DNA of 49,938 nt from Clostridia bacterium. GTDB lineage: Bacteria; Bacillota; Clostridia; Oscillospirales; CAG-272. The stretch is taken from NCBI GenBank assembly GCA_017398585.1, contig JAFQFS010000103.1, positions 1-49,938 on the forward strand, given 5' to 3'. The number at the start of each line of letters is the position of its first letter. Position 1 is the stretch's first letter. Below, piece by piece: positions 7,834 through 17,133 of the stretch. Below the pieces are notes generated by a model. It did not search any database and was not told the DNA's origin. It saw nothing but the letters and a program-made list of their open reading frames with translations. Position numbers and translations under genes: made by a program.

Positions 7834-8864
7834 ATTCCCGCGAACGTATGCTTGCCGCCTGGCATTTCCGTGCGCCCGACAAGGTTCCGGTCGAATATTA
7901 CTGCGCTCCCGTCGGATTCTACGAACACGGCGAAAAGCTGAACGACCTGTACGAGGCACATCCCGGCGATTTTGCGCCGTACGTTCGTCAGCCGATCCCG
8001 GTCCTTGGACCCGAATGTTTTGACGAAAACGGACGTTATCACGAAATCCGCACCGACGCGTGGGGAACCGCGTGGGAATACCGTATTTTCGGTATCGCGG
8101 GAATCGAGTACCGCTACCCGCTCGACGACTGGGGCAAGCTCTCAGACTACCGGTTTCCCGGGCAGCCCGCGTGGGTCACCGACCGTGATGCGTTCAAACG
8201 CATGAAAGCGGCGGTGAAGCAGCATCAGCAGCAGTATTTCTACCGCGGCGGCGGATTCAGTCTGTTCGAGCGGCTGATCGCACTTCGTCCGTTCGAGGAC
8301 GTGCTCTGCGACCTGCTGACGGACGATCCGCACCTGATCGATTTGATGGACCGTCTGGTGGACTATTACGAACCGCAGATCGCCGCGCTGGTCGAAATGG
8401 GTGTGGACGCCATCCATTTCGGAGACGACTTCGGCACGCAGGAAGACCTCATCTTTTCGCCCGGACTGTTCCGGACCCATTTCAAGCCCCGCTATGACCG
8501 ACTGATGAAGCCGATCCGCGATGCGGGTGTCCTGATCGAATTCCATTCCTGCGGAAAGGTCGGGAAACTCTTTCCGGAATTCGAGGATCTCGGCGTAAAT
8601 TCCATCTGGCCGCAGCTCCCTGCGTATGATATGCAGTGGCTTGCGGATACGCTCCGCGATATGCGGATCGCCATCGCGATCCACACCGACCGCGGCGGCA
8701 CGATGACCTACGGTACCCCCGACGACGTTCGTGCACTCGTGCGGAAGGAATACGAAATTTTCCGTCCGGACAGGGGAGGCTCGTGGTTCTACATCGAACC
8801 GGACAACGGCATGCCGTTTGAAAACATCAAAGCCCTGATCGAACAGGTGTACGAATACCGATAA
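7830..8864 (+). CDS. Uroporphyrinogen decarboxylase superfamily protein
   Basis: A 344-residue protein of the URO-D/MtaA fold. FGDDFGTQEDLIFSPGLF (197-214), the FHSCG segment (His 239, Cys 241) and the following GVNSIWP resemble the corrinoid-methyltransferase side of the superfamily, where an H-x-C pair binds zinc. True haem-pathway HemE motifs are not seen. The gene is translationally coupled (ATGA) to the GH28-like gene, and the neighbours are glycosidases, so a role in sugar or methylated-sugar metabolism is a guess from context. Proteins of this type near glycosidases have no settled function that I can name. No cobalamin protein is encoded nearby. Confidence 0.8.
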   Translation: MNSRERMLAAWHFRAPDKVPVEYYCAPVGFYEHGEKLNDLYEAHPGDFAPYVRQPIPVLGPECFDENGRYHEIRTDAWGTAWEYRIFGIAGIEYRYPLDDWGKLSDYRFPGQPAWVTDRDAFKRMKAAVKQHQQQYFYRGGGFSLFERLIALRPFEDVLCDLLTDDPHLIDLMDRLVDYYEPQIAALVEMGVDAIHFGDDFGTQEDLIFSPGLFRTHFKPRYDRLMKPIRDAGVLIEFHSCGKVGKLFPEFEDLGVNSIWPQLPAYDMQWLADTLRDMRIAIAIHTDRGGTMTYGTPDDVRALVRKEYEIFRPDRGGSWFYIEPDNGMPFENIKALIEQVYEYR

Positions 8865-8873
8865 AACGCGGAC

Positions 8874-8902
8874 TTGTATTCTTCCGCACAATGTGCTAAA
8901 AT
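8874..8902 (+). promoter_or_regulatory. Promoter of the GH36 gene
   Basis: TTGTAT (8874-8879), 17-bp spacer, TAAAAT (8897-8902). A small hairpin ACCGCG-TTTT-CGCGGT (8910-8925) follows in the leader. Confidence 0.6.
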
Positions 8903-8962
8903 ATAGAAAACCGCGTTTTCGCGGTGCAATGCTTTGGAATTTACCCAGAAAAGGAGAATCCT

Positions 8963-11143
8963 ATGCCCATTTCCTTTACCAGAGAAACCAGCCTCTTCCG
9001 GCTGACCACGAAAAATACCCTTTACGCGTTCGATATCGCAAAGGGCAAGCTGATCCACCGTTACTACGGCAAAAAGGCCGGCGCGGACGTCAAGACCTTC
9101 GCGGACAACCCCGGCGACGTATGGTCCTTCGCACCGTATGCGAAGGAAGGCGAAGTTTACTTCTCGCTCGACACACAGCCGCTCGAATATTCCTGCTTCG
9201 GCAGCGGTGACTTCCGCACCACCGCGCTCCGTATCAAGAACGGCGCGGGCAACTCCGTTACCGGTTTCGATTACGTTTCCCACAAGATCCGTAAGGGGCG
9301 TGTGAACATCCCGGGCATTCCCTGCGGTCGTGCCGACGAACGCACCCAGACCCTCGACATCACCCTCCGCGACGCAGTGTCCGGATGTGAACTCCACCTC
9401 TACTACACCGTTTTCTACGACTGCGACGTGATCTCCCGCTATGCATCCGTTACCAACAAGAGCGGCGGCGACGTTGTCATCGAAAAGTGGATGAGCCTTT
9501 CGCTCGACCTGCCCGGTCACAATTACGACGTGATCTCCCTCGCCGGTGCGCACGCGTTCGAACGCATCTGGAACGAACGTACGCCCGTGTTCCGCGGGAA
9601 TCTCTCCATGTGCAGCCGCCGCGGTGCGTCCAGTCATCAGATGAACCCCTTCATGGCCGTCTGTGACCGCAAGGCGGACGAAAATCACGGCGACGTTTAC
9701 GGGTTCAACTTTGTCTACAGCGGCAGCTTCCTCAACGAAGTCGAAGGTGACCAGACCGGCAAGACTCGCGTGCAGGTGGGGCTTGGCGAAGAAAACTTCA
9801 ACTACCGTCTGAAGGACGGTGAAACCGTCTTCGCTCCCGAAGCGGTCATGACTTACTCCGCAAAGGGTCTCGGCACGATGAGCCGTAATTTCCATCACTT
9901 CACCAACAACCACATCGTTCCCGCACAGGCGAAGGAACGCCGTCCGGTTGTTCTCAACTCATGGGAAGCGTTCTATTTCGACATTGACGAAGATATCATG
10001 GTCGACTTCGCGGCAGCCGCTGCGGAATGCGGCATGGACATGGTCATTATGGACGACGGCTGGTTCGGCGCACGCGTGAACGACAAGGCGGGGCTTGGCG
10101 ACTGGTATGTCAACAAAAACCGCTTCAAGGAAGGCCTCGCTCCCTACGTGAACCGTGTGAAGAACACCGGCGTGAAGTTCGGCATCTGGGTCGAACCGGA
10201 AATGGTCAACCCCGACTCTGACCTCTTCCGTGCGCATCCCGACTGGTGCATCCGCTGCCCGGAACGTCCGATGTCCTACTCACGTTCCCAGTACGTCCTC
10301 GATATGGCAAATCCCGCCGTGGTCGAATACCTCAAGGGCATGTTTGAGGAAACCTTCCGCGGCGTGCCGATCGACTACTTTAAGTGGGACATGAACCGTC
10401 ACATTTCCGAACCCGGTTCGCTCTATCTTGATGCCGAGGATCAGGGCTCCATGGAATACCGTTACATGCAGGGTGTATACTCCCTGTTCCAGTGGTTCCG
10501 CGAAACCTATCCGGACGCAATGATCGAAAACTGCTCGGGCGGCGGCGGACGTTACGACCTCGCGATGATGGCGGTCTGCTCCCAGATCTGGACGAGCGAC
10601 AACACCAACGCGCGTACCCGCACGCTGATCCAGTATTCCTCCATGATGGCGTATCCGGCATCCGTCATGAGCTGCCACGTCTCCAACCCGCACGGCAACA
10701 TGCACGAACTTGACCTCAAGTACAAGGTAGCCGTCAACGGCGTCCTCGGCTACGAGTTCAACGTCCTCAAGACTCCCGAAGAAGTCAAGGAAGAGATCCG
10801 CCGGCAGGTGAAGGAATACCGTACCTTCGACCGCGTGATCACCGACGGTGAATACTACCGTCTGTCCTCCCCGTATGAATCCGACGTTTCCGCGTACTAC
10901 TTCGAACTGGATGACCAGATCCTTCTCAGCGCGGTTCTGACAAACGGCAAGGCCGTCATCGGAAAGAAGAAGCCGTGCAAGAAGCTTGCTGTACGCACCG
11001 CCGACGCAAAGGCGACCTACCGCGATACCCGTACCGGCATGACTGTGACCGGCGAACAGCTTCGCAAGGGCATCGAAATCGGTGAATTCGCACCCGACGA
11101 ATCCGGCTGGGACGCAAAGCTCTGGCACTTCGTCAAGGAATAA
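8963..11143 (+). CDS. Alpha-galactosidase, glycoside hydrolase family 36
   Basis: A 726-residue retaining alpha-galactosidase acting on melibiose, raffinose-family or galactomannan oligosaccharides. The N-terminal beta-sandwich (about 1-320) precedes a TIM barrel starting at LNSWEAFYFD (331-340). Active-site landmarks are MDDGWFGAR (363-371), YFKWDMNR with nucleophile Asp about 476, ENCSGGGGRYD (522-532) and SDNTNA with acid/base Asp about 546. A small C-terminal beta domain ends the protein. The start at 8963 has AGGAGA at good spacing; an in-frame ATG at 8924 lacks one. Length matches bacterial GH36 enzymes. No signal peptide. Strong codon bias suggests high expression. Confidence 0.95.
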   Translation: MPISFTRETSLFRLTTKNTLYAFDIAKGKLIHRYYGKKAGADVKTFADNPGDVWSFAPYAKEGEVYFSLDTQPLEYSCFGSGDFRTTALRIKNGAGNSVTGFDYVSHKIRKGRVNIPGIPCGRADERTQTLDITLRDAVSGCELHLYYTVFYDCDVISRYASVTNKSGGDVVIEKWMSLSLDLPGHNYDVISLAGAHAFERIWNERTPVFRGNLSMCSRRGASSHQMNPFMAVCDRKADENHGDVYGFNFVYSGSFLNEVEGDQTGKTRVQVGLGEENFNYRLKDGETVFAPEAVMTYSAKGLGTMSRNFHHFTNNHIVPAQAKERRPVVLNSWEAFYFDIDEDIMVDFAAAAAECGMDMVIMDDGWFGARVNDKAGLGDWYVNKNRFKEGLAPYVNRVKNTGVKFGIWVEPEMVNPDSDLFRAHPDWCIRCPERPMSYSRSQYVLDMANPAVVEYLKGMFEETFRGVPIDYFKWDMNRHISEPGSLYLDAEDQGSMEYRYMQGVYSLFQWFRETYPDAMIENCSGGGGRYDLAMMAVCSQIWTSDNTNARTRTLIQYSSMMAYPASVMSCHVSNPHGNMHELDLKYKVAVNGVLGYEFNVLKTPEEVKEEIRRQVKEYRTFDRVITDGEYYRLSSPYESDVSAYYFELDDQILLSAVLTNGKAVIGKKKPCKKLAVRTADAKATYRDTRTGMTVTGEQLRKGIEIGEFAPDESGWDAKLWHFVKE

Positions 11144-11158
11144 TCAACCGCAGACAAT

Positions 11159-11195
11159 CAAAAAAGCCTGAACGACAACCGTTCAGGCTTTTTTT
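11159..11195. terminator. Bidirectional terminator
   Basis: AAGCCTGAACG-ACAAC-CGTTCAGGCTT (11164-11190), followed by a T-run on the plus strand and preceded by an A-run. It sits between the convergent GH36 gene and the end of the molybdenum operon. Confidence 0.88.
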
Positions 11196-11765
11196 CTATA
11201 GATCTGTTTTTACGTCCACGTCGTCGAGCTCGCGCGGATCGCACGGCACGTCGATGTGTCCTTCTGGATGATGCCGCATGACGGCTTTTCCGCCGCGGTC
11301 ACCTTCCAGGGCGCAGAGTTCGTCCGCGAGAGATGCGGCAAACATCACCGGATTCCCGGACTGTTCCCCGTATGCGAGACAGGCCGTCACGGGGTGGAGT
11401 TTTGCTGTATCGAGCAGATGCGCGACCGTTTCTGCGGTCAGATGCGGTTGATCCGCCACCGCAAACACGAGATAATCCCCTCCGTAAAGCGGCTGAACGG
11501 CGGAAATTCCCGCGCGGATGGTATACGATACGCCGAGATGGCTGTCCGGACAGAGGATGCATCGGACACCGTCTTCCGTTACGGATGCTGCAATTTCGTC
11601 CCAGCAGGTCACGACGTTCAGCGTACAGTCCTCCCGTTCACGGATCGCTTCGCGGATGGCATCGAACCCGTGGCGATACAGCGGCTTTCCTTCGTACGAT
11701 GCCAGCAGCTTGTTCGAACCAAACCGCCTCGCCTGCCCGGCGGCGAGATAGAGAATATGGATCAT
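11196..11765 (-). CDS. MobA/MocA-like nucleotidyltransferase
   Basis: A 189-residue protein with the nucleotidyltransferase signature LAAGQARRFGSNKLL (residues 7-21), then FAVADQPHLTAETV and SGNPVMF, typical of the MobA-like NTP transferase family (MocA, MobA, CTP/GTP:molybdopterin transferases). In this setting, as last gene of a molybdenum hydroxylase operon with a 4-bp overlap, it most likely makes the dinucleotide (MCD) form of molybdopterin. CTP specificity is inferred from the hydroxylase family, not from residues I can assign. Dedicated cofactor biosynthesis genes (moaA, moeA types) are not in the window. Confidence 0.8.
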   Translation of the reverse strand: MIHILYLAAGQARRFGSNKLLASYEGKPLYRHGFDAIREAIREREDCTLNVVTCWDEIAASVTEDGVRCILCPDSHLGVSYTIRAGISAVQPLYGGDYLVFAVADQPHLTAETVAHLLDTAKLHPVTACLAYGEQSGNPVMFAASLADELCALEGDRGGKAVMRHHPEGHIDVPCDPRELDDVDVKTDL

Positions 11766-14074
11766 TCCGCCGCACCGTTTTCCGCGTCACGCGCAAGGTC
11801 GAGCGCGATCGTCTCCGGAAGGATCGGCAGTTCGCGGTACCAGTGACCCGTCGCGCGATGGATAGCGTGTGCCAGAGCCGGGGCGGGCGTGTTGATGACG
11901 ATCTCACCGATCGACTTCGCGCCGAACGGTCCGCTCTGTTCGTAGCTGGATGCAAATTCCACGTTCAGACGGCCGGTCTCGAGGCGGGTCGGGAGCTTGT
12001 ACTGCAGGAACGAATTCTCCGTCAGGTGTCCGCGGTCGTCGTAGCGGATGTTTTCGGTCAGCGTCATGCCGATGGCCTGCACGAGACCGCCCTCGGTCTG
12101 GATGCGCGCGAGGTTCGGGTTGATCGCCGTACCGCAGTCGACGACGGCGGTGTAATTGAGTACTTCGACCGCGCCCGTTTCGGGATCCAGTTCGATCTCC
12201 GCCATGCCTGCCATGAACGGCGGCGGGGAAATCGGTGACGAGTGGGACGAGGTTGCCTCAAGTGCGATATTGTTTCCGCACATGGATTTCGTCGCGATGT
12301 CCGCGAGGGACACCGATGCCGAACCGTCGGCTTTTTCGACTTCACGTCCGTGGAAGACGAGGTCGGATGCCGCGCATCCGAGCATTTCCGCAGCGACCGC
12401 ACAGATTTTTTCCTTCAGTTCCAGACACGCCTTTTCGACCGCGCGTCCGGTGACGTAGGTGGTGGAGGACGCATACGAACCGGAGTCGTACGGCGATGCG
12501 TCGGAGTCCGCGCCGAATACGGTCACGTCGTCCACGGAGCAGTCCATGCACTCGGCGGTCATCTGCGCGAGGATGGTGTCGCAGCCCGTCCCCATGTCGG
12601 CGGCGCCGATGCGGAGGACGTAGAAGCCGTCGTCGTTCAGCTTGACTGCGGCGGAACCGACGTCCACACCGGAAATGCCGGAGCCCTGCATCGCCATCGC
12701 AACGCCGGCGGCACGGATTTTGCCGTCGGGCATCCGTCGGACGGGGTATTTTTCCGCCCATCCGAACCGTTCGGCACAGCGGAGCATGCACTTGTCGAGC
12801 GCGCACGCGGACGCGGGTTCGTTGTAGTACGCGGGCATGATCTGCCCTTCACGCACCATATTTTTCATGCGGATGTCGACGGGATCCATCCCGAGCATGT
12901 CCGCGAGTTCGTTGACAACGGATTCGACCGCGAAAATCCCCTGCGTTGCGCCGTAACCGCGGTACGCACCGGCGGATTCCACGTTGGTGTAAACGACGTC
13001 GTAGGCAAAACGGAATGCCTCAAGCTCACCCGTATAGAGCGGGATCGACTTGTGTCCGGACAGCCCGACCGTGGTGGGGCCGTGTTCACCGAACGCACCG
13101 GTGTTCGAGAGGGTATGAACATCCAGCGCGCGGATGGTGCCGTCCCGGTTTGCGCCGATGCGGACGGTGACTTCCATTTCGTGGCGCGGGGAACCGGAGG
13201 TCTGGCATTCCTTGCGGGAATAGATCATTTTTGCGGGGCGTCCGGTCGTCCATGTGACGAACGCCGGATAAATTTCTGCGATGAGGGTCTGTTTTGCGCC
13301 GAAACCGCCGCCGATGCGGGGCTTTTCGACGTGAATTTTTGATTTCGGGATGTCGAGCGCGTGCGCGAGGATACGGCGTGCGTGGAACACGATCTGCGTC
13401 GAGCTGACGACGTGCAGACGTCCGTACGGGTCGATCTCCGTGTAGGTGCGGAAGGTCTCCATCATTGCCTGATGGCAGGCTTTGGTGTGGAACGTCCGCG
13501 TGAAGGTGATGTCGCAGTCTTCGATGACCGCGTCCACGTCGCCGTCGGATTCCATGCCCTGTGCGCAGAGATTCCGCTTGTTGTCTGCCCCGACGTCGCA
13601 GAGTGCTTTCCAGTTTTCTTCCGGATGAACGAGGATTTCGTTGTCGAGTGCTTCGTGGAAATCGAGCACGGCGGGGAGGACGTCGTACTGTACCTTGATG
13701 AGGCGGAGCGCCTTGTCGACGGCACGTTCGTCTTCCCCGGCAACGATGGCGACTGCGTCGCCGACAAAACGGACGCGCTGATCGAGGATGAGCCGGTCGT
13801 AGGGGGAGGGTTCGGGATACGTCTGTCCCGCCATGGTGAACCGCTTCTGCGGAACGTCTTTGTAGGTGAAAATTTCGGCGATGCCGGGGACTTTCTCCGC
13901 GACATCGGTCTTGATCTCGCGGATGAGGGCATGTGCATGGGGACTGCGCAGGACTTTTACGACCAGGCAGTCGGATGGTGTAACGTCGTCCACATAGGCG
14001 GGTTTGCCGAGGAGGAGCTGCATGGCGTCCTTCTTACGTACGCCCTTTCCGACGGATTTCAGTTCACGGTTCAC
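11762..14074 (-). CDS. Molybdenum hydroxylase, molybdopterin-binding subunit (xanthine dehydrogenase family)
   Basis: A 770-residue large subunit of the xanthine dehydrogenase/aldehyde oxidase family. The N-terminal a/b hammerhead domain (VRKKDAMQLLLGKPAYVDDV onward) is followed by cofactor motifs GGGFGAK, AYRGYGATQ and, near the C-terminus, GPFGAKSIGE, whose Glu at about 724 is the conserved catalytic base. It hydroxylates purines, aldehydes or other N-heterocycles with water as oxygen donor; which substrate is unknown. No in-frame TGA suggests selenocysteine. Genes before and after overlap by 4 bp, giving tight stoichiometry with the FeS and FAD subunits. Confidence 0.92.
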   Translation of the reverse strand: MNRELKSVGKGVRKKDAMQLLLGKPAYVDDVTPSDCLVVKVLRSPHAHALIREIKTDVAEKVPGIAEIFTYKDVPQKRFTMAGQTYPEPSPYDRLILDQRVRFVGDAVAIVAGEDERAVDKALRLIKVQYDVLPAVLDFHEALDNEILVHPEENWKALCDVGADNKRNLCAQGMESDGDVDAVIEDCDITFTRTFHTKACHQAMMETFRTYTEIDPYGRLHVVSSTQIVFHARRILAHALDIPKSKIHVEKPRIGGGFGAKQTLIAEIYPAFVTWTTGRPAKMIYSRKECQTSGSPRHEMEVTVRIGANRDGTIRALDVHTLSNTGAFGEHGPTTVGLSGHKSIPLYTGELEAFRFAYDVVYTNVESAGAYRGYGATQGIFAVESVVNELADMLGMDPVDIRMKNMVREGQIMPAYYNEPASACALDKCMLRCAERFGWAEKYPVRRMPDGKIRAAGVAMAMQGSGISGVDVGSAAVKLNDDGFYVLRIGAADMGTGCDTILAQMTAECMDCSVDDVTVFGADSDASPYDSGSYASSTTYVTGRAVEKACLELKEKICAVAAEMLGCAASDLVFHGREVEKADGSASVSLADIATKSMCGNNIALEATSSHSSPISPPPFMAGMAEIELDPETGAVEVLNYTAVVDCGTAINPNLARIQTEGGLVQAIGMTLTENIRYDDRGHLTENSFLQYKLPTRLETGRLNVEFASSYEQSGPFGAKSIGEIVINTPAPALAHAIHRATGHWYRELPILPETIALDLARDAENGAAE

Positions 14075-14538
14075 AGCAGTCCCTCCTTTTTTGCGTTGAG
14101 GTACGCGCGGATGCCGCGGGTCTGTCCCTCGTAACCCGAACAGCGGCAGAGGTTTCCGGCGAGATAGGCGCGGATCTCGTCGTCAGTCGGGTCGGGATGT
14201 TCGCGGAGAAGCGCGATGGTGTTCATGACGAAGCCGGGGTTGCAGAAGCCGCACTGTTCCGCACCCTGATCGGCGATGAATCCGACGAATTCGGACGCTT
14301 CCTCCTGCAGACCTTCGAGGGTCGTGACAGTATGTCCGTCCGCACGCACGGCGAGAACGGAGCAGGAGAGGACGGGCTTGCCGTCGAGTAGGACGGTACA
14401 CAGCCCGCAGGCGGAAGTTTCACAGCCGCACTTGACGCTGTAACAACCGTGATTCCGCAGAAAATCGAACAGCATGGTGTCGGGAGAGACCGACGCGGTG
14501 CGCTTTTTTCCGTTGAGGGTGAGGGTGATTTCCATCAT
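14071..14538 (-). CDS. Molybdenum hydroxylase, [2Fe-2S] subunit
   Basis: A 155-residue small subunit with two iron-sulfur domains. The plant-ferredoxin-type cluster is bound by C39-x4-C44-x2-C47-x11-C59 (CETSACGLC, then VLSC). The helical second domain has QCGFCNPGF and CRCSGY. It passes electrons from the molybdenum site to the FAD subunit. Two adjacent ATG codons exist: 14538 gives the ATGA overlap with the FAD gene, while 14535 has better spacing from the GGGAGG ribosome site. Both are possible. Confidence 0.93.
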   Translation of the reverse strand: MMEITLTLNGKKRTASVSPDTMLFDFLRNHGCYSVKCGCETSACGLCTVLLDGKPVLSCSVLAVRADGHTVTTLEGLQEEASEFVGFIADQGAEQCGFCNPGFVMNTIALLREHPDPTDDEIRAYLAGNLCRCSGYEGQTRGIRAYLNAKKEGLL

Positions 14539-15335
14539 TTTACCTCCCTGGCAGCCTTTGCGGCGGATTTTTCAAGGACATCGGTGACGGCACGGCGGAC
14601 GAGAACGCGGCAGAGATGCCGGCGGTAGTCCTCCGACGCACGGGTATTCGAGGCAAAAACGGTTTGTCCGGCAACGGTTTCAGCGATGTTCTCCGCAGAG
14701 ATGCCGGAATCTGTCGGGAAGCGGTACGGAACCGCTCTCAGCGGACGGGAGCCGACGGTGACGGTGAGAATGCCGTCGCACAGAGCGGCACAGGTGTTGA
14801 GGACGGGGAAGTCCGTTGCTGCGTTCCGGTGGGCGAGGTAGGACGCCGTGACGGGAGATTTCGGCAGAACGATGTGGGTCAGAATGTCGTTCACCCGTCC
14901 CATCGTGCAGAATTCCTCCAGGGTTACGGTGCCGGTTTTGTACAGCTCCACGGATGCGCCGAGCGCGAGGAAGGTCGTGACAACGTCGGAGAAGCCGAAG
15001 CGTCCGAAGATGCTGCCGCCGGCGGTCGCGAGATTGCGGAACTGCACGCCGACGATGGAGCAGAGCGAGTCGCGGACGGCGTGATCCGTAAGGATGTTCA
15101 GCCCTTCGTGGGTCTCGAGGGTGCGGAGCGTTGCGTACGCGCCGATGCGGTACGTGTCGCCGGTGTCCTCGATGCCGTCCGGAACGAGACCGGTGAGGTC
15201 GATGGCGGTGCCGATGCGGCGGTTCCCGAGACGGAGCCACAGCATCCCGCCGAGGATGACGCTGTTTTTCTTCTGCGCCGCCTCGTACGCCTCTTCCAGC
15301 GTGGCGGGACGCAGGTATTTGTCAATGGTCAGCAT
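14535..15335 (-). CDS. Molybdenum hydroxylase, FAD-binding subunit
   Basis: A 266-residue medium subunit of the CutM/CoxM/XdhB type. It opens with YLRPATLEEAYEAA, then NSVILGGMLWLRLG, and contains TAGGSIFGRFGFSDVVTT (about 105-122) in place of the usual AGGSIA-type FAD loop, a variant I associate with clostridial purine hydroxylases. A C-terminal CO-dehydrogenase flavoprotein-like domain follows. It transfers electrons to NAD or another acceptor. The start overlaps the transporter ATPase gene by 7 bp, placing uptake and enzyme genes in one transcript. Confidence 0.9.
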   Translation of the reverse strand: MLTIDKYLRPATLEEAYEAAQKKNSVILGGMLWLRLGNRRIGTAIDLTGLVPDGIEDTGDTYRIGAYATLRTLETHEGLNILTDHAVRDSLCSIVGVQFRNLATAGGSIFGRFGFSDVVTTFLALGASVELYKTGTVTLEEFCTMGRVNDILTHIVLPKSPVTASYLAHRNAATDFPVLNTCAALCDGILTVTVGSRPLRAVPYRFPTDSGISAENIAETVAGQTVFASNTRASEDYRRHLCRVLVRRAVTDVLEKSAAKAAREVK

Positions 15336-16123
15336 AATGTTGCTTCCTTATATGATGAAGTTTCGGTATAGCAGAACAGCGGATCGCGGTTCACGCGCAG
15401 ATCCGGATACAGCATCCGCAGGGATGCTTCTATTTTTTCATAATCCGGCATCCGGTTGTCGAGGATATCCTCTGTGGTGCCGTGTCCCATGCGGACGATT
15501 TTGGATGCGTACCGCAGGGCGAGCGAGGGGTCATGCAGGACGAGGAGAATGGTTTTTCCGTGCGCCGCCAGCCGTTTCAGCAGGACGAACAGCGCGCCGG
15601 TGTGGTTGAAGTCGAGGGCGGACGACGGTTCGTCGAGAAGCAGAACGGGCGTGTCCTGCACGGCGGCGCGGAGCAGGGAGATCATCTGCCGCTCGCCTGC
15701 GCTCATTTCAGAAAGATCACGTTCGAGCAGGTGCGCGATGCCGAATGACTCCGCGGAGGTGCGGATTTTTTCACGATCCGCCGCGGTCGGGGTTCCGAAC
15801 AGTCCGCGCGACGGGTAGAACGCCGTTTCGATCATGTCCATGCCCGTCAGTCCGGCGGCTGCCGGATGGTCCTGCGGCATCATCGTGACGAGTGCGGCGC
15901 GTTTCCGCGTGTTCAGCGAAGCCAGATCGGTTCCGTTCACGGCGACCGTTCCGGACTGCAGGGGGATGATCCCCTGGACCGCGCGGAGAAGGGTTGTTTT
16001 TCCGCTGCCGTTTTCGCCGAGGATCGCCACGATCTCTCCGGCGTCCGCCTGAAGGCTGACGTTTTCGAGAATACGGCGTTTTCCGTAGCCGGCAGTGAGA
16101 TTTTCAATATGAAGTGCACTCAT
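15329..16123 (-). CDS. ABC transporter ATP-binding protein (FecCD/BtuD type; probable molybdate/tungstate uptake)
   Basis: A 264-residue ATPase. Walker A is GENGSGKTT (about 36-44), the signature is LSEMSAGERQM, and Walker B is VLLLDEPSSALD. It energises the FecCD-type permease encoded just upstream (4-bp overlap). The start at 16123 is chosen because residues upstream of it in the open frame are antisense-like low-complexity sequence and ATGA coupling is present. Sequence alone suggests iron-siderophore or B12 transport, but the operon with a molybdenum enzyme favours a MolC-like role. Confidence 0.88.
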   Translation of the reverse strand: MSALHIENLTAGYGKRRILENVSLQADAGEIVAILGENGSGKTTLLRAVQGIIPLQSGTVAVNGTDLASLNTRKRAALVTMMPQDHPAAAGLTGMDMIETAFYPSRGLFGTPTAADREKIRTSAESFGIAHLLERDLSEMSAGERQMISLLRAAVQDTPVLLLDEPSSALDFNHTGALFVLLKRLAAHGKTILLVLHDPSLALRYASKIVRMGHGTTEDILDNRMPDYEKIEASLRMLYPDLRVNRDPLFCYTETSSYKEATLC

Positions 16124-17133
16124 GACGCGTCCTCCCGTTTGGTGCAGAGCAGAACGATCAGCACGGGAACGCCCGCCGCGACGGTGAAAATGCTGACGGG
16201 AAGTTCCGCTCCGTTTCCGAGCGAACGCGCCGCAAGGTCGGCGGCGAGCAGGATCGCTCCCCCGACGGCGGAGCATACCGCGAGGTATCCCCCGCTTCGT
16301 CTGCGGTACAGGAACCGTGCGATGTGCGGCGCGATGAGTCCGACAAATCCGATGACACCGGTGACGGCGGCGGATGCGGATACAGCGAGGGTGGCGAGTG
16401 AGAGCAGAAGCGTCCGCCAGAGGTTCGGGGAGAGTCCGGCAGCGAGACATTCATCCGTCCCGAGCGACAGCATGGTGACGGGGCGGCGGAACAGAAGAAT
16501 CAGCAGGACGGCGGGTAAGGTTATCCACGCCAACGGCACAGCTTTTTCCGACGAAACGGCGGCAAGCGAACCCATCGTCCAGAAGTCGATGGCGGCGAGC
16601 TGACGTTCGGGATCGGCGATGGTTTTGAGTACCATCAGTCCCGCGTCAGCGGAGGCGGAGATGACGATCCCCGCAAGGATGTACGTACTTTTCCGTTCTC
16701 CGCCCGCCGAACGGACGAGCAGAAGGACGAGAACGAGGGAGAACATCCCGCCGAGAAAGGCAAAACCGGTCCGTGCAAACGATCCGCCGATGCCCATGAC
16801 AATGGCAAGAGCCGCGCCGAACGACGCACCGGAGGCGATCCCGGTGAGGTCGGGCGAGGCAAGCGGACTGCCGAACAGCATCTGATACACCCCGCCGCAC
16901 AGACCGAGCGTGACGCCGGAGAGAAGCGCCGTCGCAGTGCGGGGGAAGCGGAGTCCCCAGAAAACACGCGTCGGCATGGACTGTGCGTCCCGCGGCAGGA
17001 ACAGCTCACGGACGGCGGTGACAAAATCATCCCCGTCAAGCGGATAGCTTCCGGTCGCAAGGGAAGTGAACATCAGGGCGGCGAGCAGGACCGCAAGGAG
17101 AACGGCGGTGCAGAAACTGCGTCCGCGCATCAC
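16120..17133 (-). CDS. FecCD-family ABC transporter permease (probable molybdate/tungstate uptake)
   Basis: A 337-residue polytopic membrane protein with about nine to ten hydrophobic segments. The family motif LRFPRTATALLSGVTLGLCG (about 61-80), then LFGSPLASPDLTGIASGASFGA and GVIGFVGLIAPHIAR, identifies the FecCD/BtuC fold. It forms the channel of a type II importer with the ATPase and the lipoprotein encoded beside it. By context it is MolB-like. Overlaps of 4 bp occur on both sides. Confidence 0.9.
   Translation of the reverse strand: MMRGRSFCTAVLLAVLLAALMFTSLATGSYPLDGDDFVTAVRELFLPRDAQSMPTRVFWGLRFPRTATALLSGVTLGLCGGVYQMLFGSPLASPDLTGIASGASFGAALAIVMGIGGSFARTGFAFLGGMFSLVLVLLLVRSAGGERKSTYILAGIVISASADAGLMVLKTIADPERQLAAIDFWTMGSLAAVSSEKAVPLAWITLPAVLLILLFRRPVTMLSLGTDECLAAGLSPNLWRTLLLSLATLAVSASAAVTGVIGFVGLIAPHIARFLYRRRSGGYLAVCSAVGGAILLAADLAARSLGNGAELPVSIFTVAAGVPVLIVLLCTKREDAS

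Noticed and set aside
7830-8864. Haem biosynthesis gene hemE
   Set aside because: H-x-C motif and glycosidase context fit the methyltransferase-like side of the superfamily; no other haem gene nearby.
11762-14074. Selenium-dependent molybdenum hydroxylase
   Set aside because: No in-frame TGA and none of the usual partner genes (yqeB, yqeC, selD types) nearby.
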